This document shows positions 57,596 through 61,156 of a DNA stretch of 61,156 nucleotides, in pieces. The first letter of the stretch is position 1, and the number at the start of each line of letters is the position of its first letter. A model generated the notes under the pieces. That model ran no database searches, was not told the DNA's origin, and was given only the letters and a program-made list of their open reading frames with translations. The DNA is from Cytophagales bacterium (GTDB lineage Bacteria; Bacteroidota; Bacteroidia; Cytophagales; Cyclobacteriaceae), in contig JAKSBZ010000116.1 in assembly GCA_022360875.1 (NCBI GenBank), positions 1 to 61,156 on the forward strand. The letters are read 5' to 3'. The position numbers and the translations under genes are program-made.

Positions 57596-59254
57596 TCAGG
57601 AATAAGAATAAATCTCGTCGTAATACTCTCCAACCATTCGTCCCGAATCGAAGAACTCAGCGACATCATCCATACTGTTCAATACGATTTCACTCCACTT
57701 CTTAGGATGCTCATAATAGGTCGGAATCACCTGTCCTTCCAAAATTTCGAACAGGTTGTTCAAATCAACCAAATCCTGTTCGTATTTCGGCATATTGTGG
57801 TCAACCGCTTCCAAAACAAAACTGTTTTTACCGTTTCTCGCAAATTCCGGAATCCATCCATCGTCCGAGGAAATATTAACACTGGCGTTCATTGCCGCCG
57901 TCATGCCGCTAGTGCCCGAAGCCTCTCGGGTTATGCGCGGGTTGTTCAGCCACACATCAGACCCCAGTTTCAGCAAGCGGGAAAGCTCCAGTTCGTAACC
58001 CGTCAGCACAGCCATGTTTTTATAGTTCTTCGACAAACGGACCAGCCCGTTGAAAGTATGCACCGCATTGTAGTCGAAAGGGTAAGGCTTTCCTGCCCAA
58101 ATAATCTGAACCTTTTGCTTGGAGTTCTTCAGCATATGGTGAAAATGCGAAGCATCTTTGGTAATCAAATCCGCCCGCTTGTATTCGGCATATCTTCGGG
58201 CCCAGACAATGGTCAACACGTCAGGGTCGAACATTTTACCGGTCTGATCTGCCACTAGTCTAAACAATTTTTCTTTATACTTTCTCTTCAGCCTTCTTAT
58301 CTCTTTGGAGTCCTTAGCTTTTCTAGCTTTCTCCAGCTTCGGATCCGCCCAGTAAGTTTTATTCTGCGCATTGGTCACGTGCAGAATAGGGCAAATGTTG
58401 TCATATTCCTTCCACATCTCCCGCGAAACCTTGCCGTGCAGCTTCGAAACGCCATTGGCTATGTGCGAAAGCCTCAAGGCCGCCAGCGAATGGTTGAATA
58501 CAGAATCCTCGATTCCGGTGATCTTTCGAACGGTTTTCAAAGACGTGCTGCAGAAGAAACTCATGCGGTTCAGCAGGCTGATATCATGCTTCTCGTTGCC
58601 GGCTTCCTCTGGCGTATGAGTCGTAAAAACCATCTTGCTCCTTACTTTTTCCGCGTCCTTATACTTGTTATATAAATAAAAAGCGGCAGGAAGGGCATGG
58701 GCCTCGTTCAAGTGGTAAATTTCTGGCTCATAACCCAGTTTGTCCAGAAGCTTGGCGCCTCCGATTCCCAAGAGAATGCTTTGCCCTATTCGAGCCGAAG
58801 GGTCGGAATCGTACAGGCGGTGGCAAGTCGACTGAGCCAGAAAATCATTTTCCGGCAAGTCGGTGGACAGAAAAAACATAGGCACCGTGTTAAAAAGCTT
58901 AGGCGGCAGAAAAAACGCCTTCACAGCCACAGGATGCCCGTTGATCTCAATTTTAAATTTTATCTTGGTGTCTTTCAGAAAACTGTAGCTTTTTTCCTGA
59001 AAAAGCGAGTCCATCGACTGATCGCTTTTACGAACCTGGTCATAATAACCGTATTTCCAGAGTATGCCGATCCCGATAGTGTTTTGCTTCAGCTCGTAGG
59101 CCGAACGCATGTGCGAGCCTGCCAAAAAACCCAAGCCTCCCGAATAGATCTTCAGAGCTTGGTCTATTGCGAATTCCATACTGAAATACACAACGCTTTT
59201 GCTGTACTTGGGGTCGAATTCATAGGGATGCTGATAAGCTTCAGGCAAATTCAT
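57596..59254 (-). CDS. Alpha-glucan phosphorylase-like protein (GT35, short type), atypical PLP site
   Basis: A 552-residue member of the short alpha-glucan phosphorylase family. HLNEAHALP, FTTHTPEEAGNEKHD, VWARRYAEYKRADLI and IIWAGKPYPFD follow the family order; EASGTSGMTAAMNASVNIS aligns with the PLP site. In phosphorylases the residue after that GxM is the lysine that holds PLP (EASGTGNMKF or GTSGMKAALNG); here it is T452. Without it classical phosphorolysis of glycogen would be impaired, unless another lysine takes over. Related Bacteroidota proteins may share this, so it could be a subfamily rather than a recent defect. It is also shorter than the 700-850 residues of most relatives. No other glycogen genes lie nearby. 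Confidence 0.8.
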   Translation of the reverse strand: MNLPEAYQHPYEFDPKYSKSVVYFSMEFAIDQALKIYSGGLGFLAGSHMRSAYELKQNTIGIGILWKYGYYDQVRKSDQSMDSLFQEKSYSFLKDTKIKFKIEINGHPVAVKAFFLPPKLFNTVPMFFLSTDLPENDFLAQSTCHRLYDSDPSARIGQSILLGIGGAKLLDKLGYEPEIYHLNEAHALPAAFYLYNKYKDAEKVRSKMVFTTHTPEEAGNEKHDISLLNRMSFFCSTSLKTVRKITGIEDSVFNHSLAALRLSHIANGVSKLHGKVSREMWKEYDNICPILHVTNAQNKTYWADPKLEKARKAKDSKEIRRLKRKYKEKLFRLVADQTGKMFDPDVLTIVWARRYAEYKRADLITKDASHFHHMLKNSKQKVQIIWAGKPYPFDYNAVHTFNGLVRLSKNYKNMAVLTGYELELSRLLKLGSDVWLNNPRITREASGTSGMTAAMNASVNISSDDGWIPEFARNGKNSFVLEAVDHNMPKYEQDLVDLNNLFEILEGQVIPTYYEHPKKWSEIVLNSMDDVAEFFDSGRMVGEYYDEIYSYS

Positions 59255-59574
59255 ATGTTATTTCTTTTATTAAAAATAAAAATGAAACAGTAAAAAAGTA
59301 ACCATTTTCATGCGAAAAATGGCTAAATGGTTTCTAAAAAACAACATGCGTTTAAATTCTGCAATTCAGGATTCATTTTTCTGGGACAATAATTACAGTA
59401 AACGTTTGTTATAGAAAGTGAAAAAAGTGGTGTCAGGCGGCAATCTCTCCGGAATTCAGCGAAGATTTCCCGAATTCCGTTGTATTTCAATACCTTTGCA
59501 CCCGCACCGCAACTCAGGCAGCCGGCAATTTGCATTGCCTCTTGCCTGAAGTGTGTCTATTACATATTACGAAA

Positions 59575-60606
59575 ATGAGCAACGAATACATACAAGCAGA
59601 AGAAGAAAACGATGCAATGTTTGAGCATCATCGGATAAAAGCGGATCCCGGGCAACAAACGCTCCGGCTGGACAAGTTCCTGCTGGAAAAGCTCTCAGGC
59701 ATCACGCGCAACCGCCTGCAGCAGGGCATTAAAGACGGATTTATACAGGTAAACGGCCAGCCCGCAAAGGCCAACTACAAAGTGCGTCCGCTGGACGTGG
59801 TAACAGTGTCGATGCCGGAGCCCAAACCGAACCGGGAAGTCGCCGCTGAAGACATTCCGCTGAACATCGTTTTTGAAGACGAACACCTGCTTGTAGTCAA
59901 CAAACCGGCAGGAATGGTCGTGCACCCGGCCCACGGCAACTGGAACGGCACGCTTGTCAACGCGCTGACTTACCATTTCAACAATCTGCCGACCATGGAG
60001 AACAACGAGGGCCGCCCGGGGCTCGTTCACCGCATCGACAAAGACACCAGCGGTCTGCTGGTCATTGCCAAAACCGAAACCGCAATGAACAGCCTTGCCA
60101 AACAGTTCTTCGACCACAGCATCGAGCGCACCTATTACGCGCTGGCCTGGGGAGACTTTAAAGAAGACGAAGGAACCATAGACGTGAACCTGGGACGCAG
60201 CCTGAAGGACCGCAGAGTCACCGCGGCTTTCCCGGACGGAGAATTAGGCCGCCGCGCCGTCACACACTACAAAGTGCTGAAGCGGCTGCGCTACGTAAGC
60301 CTGATTCAGTGCAAGCTGGAGACAGGGCGTACGCACCAAATTCGCGCGCACATGAAACACCTGGGCCATCCGCTTTTCAACGACGCAACCTACGGCGGAG
60401 ACAAAATCCTGAAAGGAACCCAGTTCAGCAAATACAAGCAGTTTGTGGACAACTGTTTCGCCGCCATTCCCCGGCAGGCGCTTCATGCCAAGTCCCTGGG
60501 GTTCGTCCATCCAACAAGCGGCGAATTTTTGCAGTTCGACTCCGAACTGCCTGAAGACTTCCGCACTGCAATCGAAAAATGGGAAAACTACGTGCAATTT
60601 CACTAA
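59575..60606 (+). CDS. rluD: 23S rRNA pseudouridine synthase RluD-like
   Basis: A 343-residue RluA/RluD-family enzyme that isomerises uridine to pseudouridine in RNA. An S4 domain lies at about 30-75 (LRLDKFLLEKLSGITRNRLQ), followed by the catalytic domain with HRIDKDTSGLLV (catalytic D155) and QCKLETGRTHQIRAHM. RluD acts on helix 69 of 23S rRNA; which RluA/C/D site this one serves is inferred from the S4 domain and length. The frame opens at 59530, but ATG 59575 (MSNEYIQAEEEN) fits better. A terminator follows. Confidence 0.92.
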   Translation: MSNEYIQAEEENDAMFEHHRIKADPGQQTLRLDKFLLEKLSGITRNRLQQGIKDGFIQVNGQPAKANYKVRPLDVVTVSMPEPKPNREVAAEDIPLNIVFEDEHLLVVNKPAGMVVHPAHGNWNGTLVNALTYHFNNLPTMENNEGRPGLVHRIDKDTSGLLVIAKTETAMNSLAKQFFDHSIERTYYALAWGDFKEDEGTIDVNLGRSLKDRRVTAAFPDGELGRRAVTHYKVLKRLRYVSLIQCKLETGRTHQIRAHMKHLGHPLFNDATYGGDKILKGTQFSKYKQFVDNCFAAIPRQALHAKSLGFVHPTSGEFLQFDSELPEDFRTAIEKWENYVQFH

Positions 60607-60703
60607 AACATGCCTTTTCTGCACTTCAGACTGCCTTAGGTTTGCTGCAGAGATGAAAACAAATCACAACTGTCCCGTTCAATAAAACACTGCTCTTCTT
60701 TTT

Positions 60704-60744
60704 TGAAAAACGAGGTCTTAATCATCGTTAAGGCCTCGTTTTCA
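60704..60744 (+). terminator. Terminator of rluD
   Basis: TGAAAAACGAGG...CTTAA pairs with TTAAG...CCTCGTTTTCA around a 6-base loop, about 100 bases after the stop; CGCTTTTTTT follows soon after. Confidence 0.8.
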
Positions 60745-60989
60745 ACCGCTTTTTTTCCTTTCATCCCCCTTTCATCCATTCCTATTGTCTGTTCATTGAA
60801 CAAATAGAACAGCTAGTGTCATCATACCTCTCATGTGTGTTAAAATCTAGAGTCACGTATGATTCTCTTCTGCAAACACTCCGCATTACTTATCTGCAAT
60901 ATTTATGTATTTATTATTTAAATAAAATATAGTTATGTATTTAAATAGCCTTACTTTTATAAAAAATTTTTTAACCACACATTTAAATC
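60745..60989 (+). promoter_or_regulatory. AT-rich promoter region with an 11-bp direct repeat
   Basis: TTATGTATTTA at 60903-60913 and 60933-60943 is repeated with a period of exactly 30 bases, about three helical turns, with a TTTATTATTTAAATAAA palindrome between. The following gene starts at 60990. A cooperative protein-binding site is possible. Confidence 0.4.
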
Positions 60990-61156
60990 ATGAGGAAAAC
61001 AGCATTCCTTTTACTTTTTAGTTTCTTTTTGCCCGGCTGGCTCCGAGCACAGGAAACCCAGGCCGCAAAGCCCGGCAAGGGCTCCGGTACAGAACACACC
61101 CCCTATCTGATTGAAAATCTCGCCCACTTGCGCTGGCTCGATCCGGCTTCGCCCGA
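60990..61156 (+). CDS. Secreted protein, 3'-truncated by the window edge
   Basis: The first 55 residues only. A signal peptide (MRKTAFLLLFSFFLPGWLRA, cleavage near AQE) is followed by GKGSGTEHTPYLIENLAHLR, a motif of the kind GSGTExxPYLIxxLxxLxWL that begins repeat-rich surface proteins in Bacteroidota, many of which are type IX secretion cargo. The rest lies outside the window, so neither domain content nor a C-terminal sorting domain can be checked. Confidence 0.65.
   Translation, partial: MRKTAFLLLFSFFLPGWLRAQETQAAKPGKGSGTEHTPYLIENLAHLRWLDPASP

Overview
The window looks like a chromosomal segment of a free-living, respiring member of the Bacteroidota, most likely near the Cytophagales (order-level placement is inference). 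Supporting traits are a fused CcoN-CcoO cbb3 oxidase subunit, DUF4251, a fused chorismate mutase-prephenate dehydratase, a fused aspartokinase-homoserine dehydrogenase, a coaX/LptC/CorC cluster, TTTG...TAnnTTTG promoters, and a secreted protein resembling type IX secretion cargo at the right edge. I see no rRNA, tRNA, CRISPR array, insertion sequence or prophage. Most genes are core metabolism and envelope genes.

Layout, left to right. 1-5.3 kb: end of a nuclease/phosphatase-fold gene, a secreted GH2 beta-galactosidase and a CAT-like acyltransferase. 5.6-12.4 kb: ileS, lspA, a membrane GAF/coiled-coil sensor and an aldo-keto reductase. 12.5-16.2 kb (minus): thrA then pheA. 16.4-27.6 kb: a YgjV-like membrane protein, cysK behind a perfect inverted repeat, nhaD, a DUF4251 protein, a PRTase-panB-DUF2062 operon, purK-purE, recJ and lptB. 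27.6-29.5 kb (minus): a DUF2752 protein and asnS. 30-32.2 kb: rpoN and a PAP2-like membrane protein. 32.2-41.4 kb is all minus strand: YbaN, SpoU methyltransferase, MMPL/RND transporter, mazG, an SGNH/MBOAT O-acylation pair, and a murK-murQ wall-recycling pair.

41.44-42.15 kb has no genes and carries the most striking non-coding signal of the window: five perfect DnaA boxes (TTATCCACA) plus three near matches in about 230 bp, two of the perfect pairs arranged as inverted repeats with one-base spacers, around an AT-rich core. It is a candidate chromosomal replication origin, or otherwise a DnaA-titrating or DnaA-regulated locus. A lone TetR regulator begins just to its right.

42.9-50 kb (minus) is an envelope cluster: coaX, a beta-barrel protein, two tandem paralogous TPR-like exported proteins, LptC and a CorC/CNNM protein. 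50.2-56.3 kb (minus) is a cbb3 oxidase operon in the order ccoNO, ccoQ, ccoP, ccoG, fixH and a TauE/SafE-like protein; CcoP has one heme-c site only. 56.9-61.2 kb holds an Asp/Asn beta-hydroxylase-like enzyme, a short alpha-glucan phosphorylase homologue in which the PLP-binding lysine position reads threonine, rluD and the start of a secreted protein.

Several start codons were moved inward from the longest reading frame where that frame starts with TTG or GTG and a better ATG follows; this is noted per gene.
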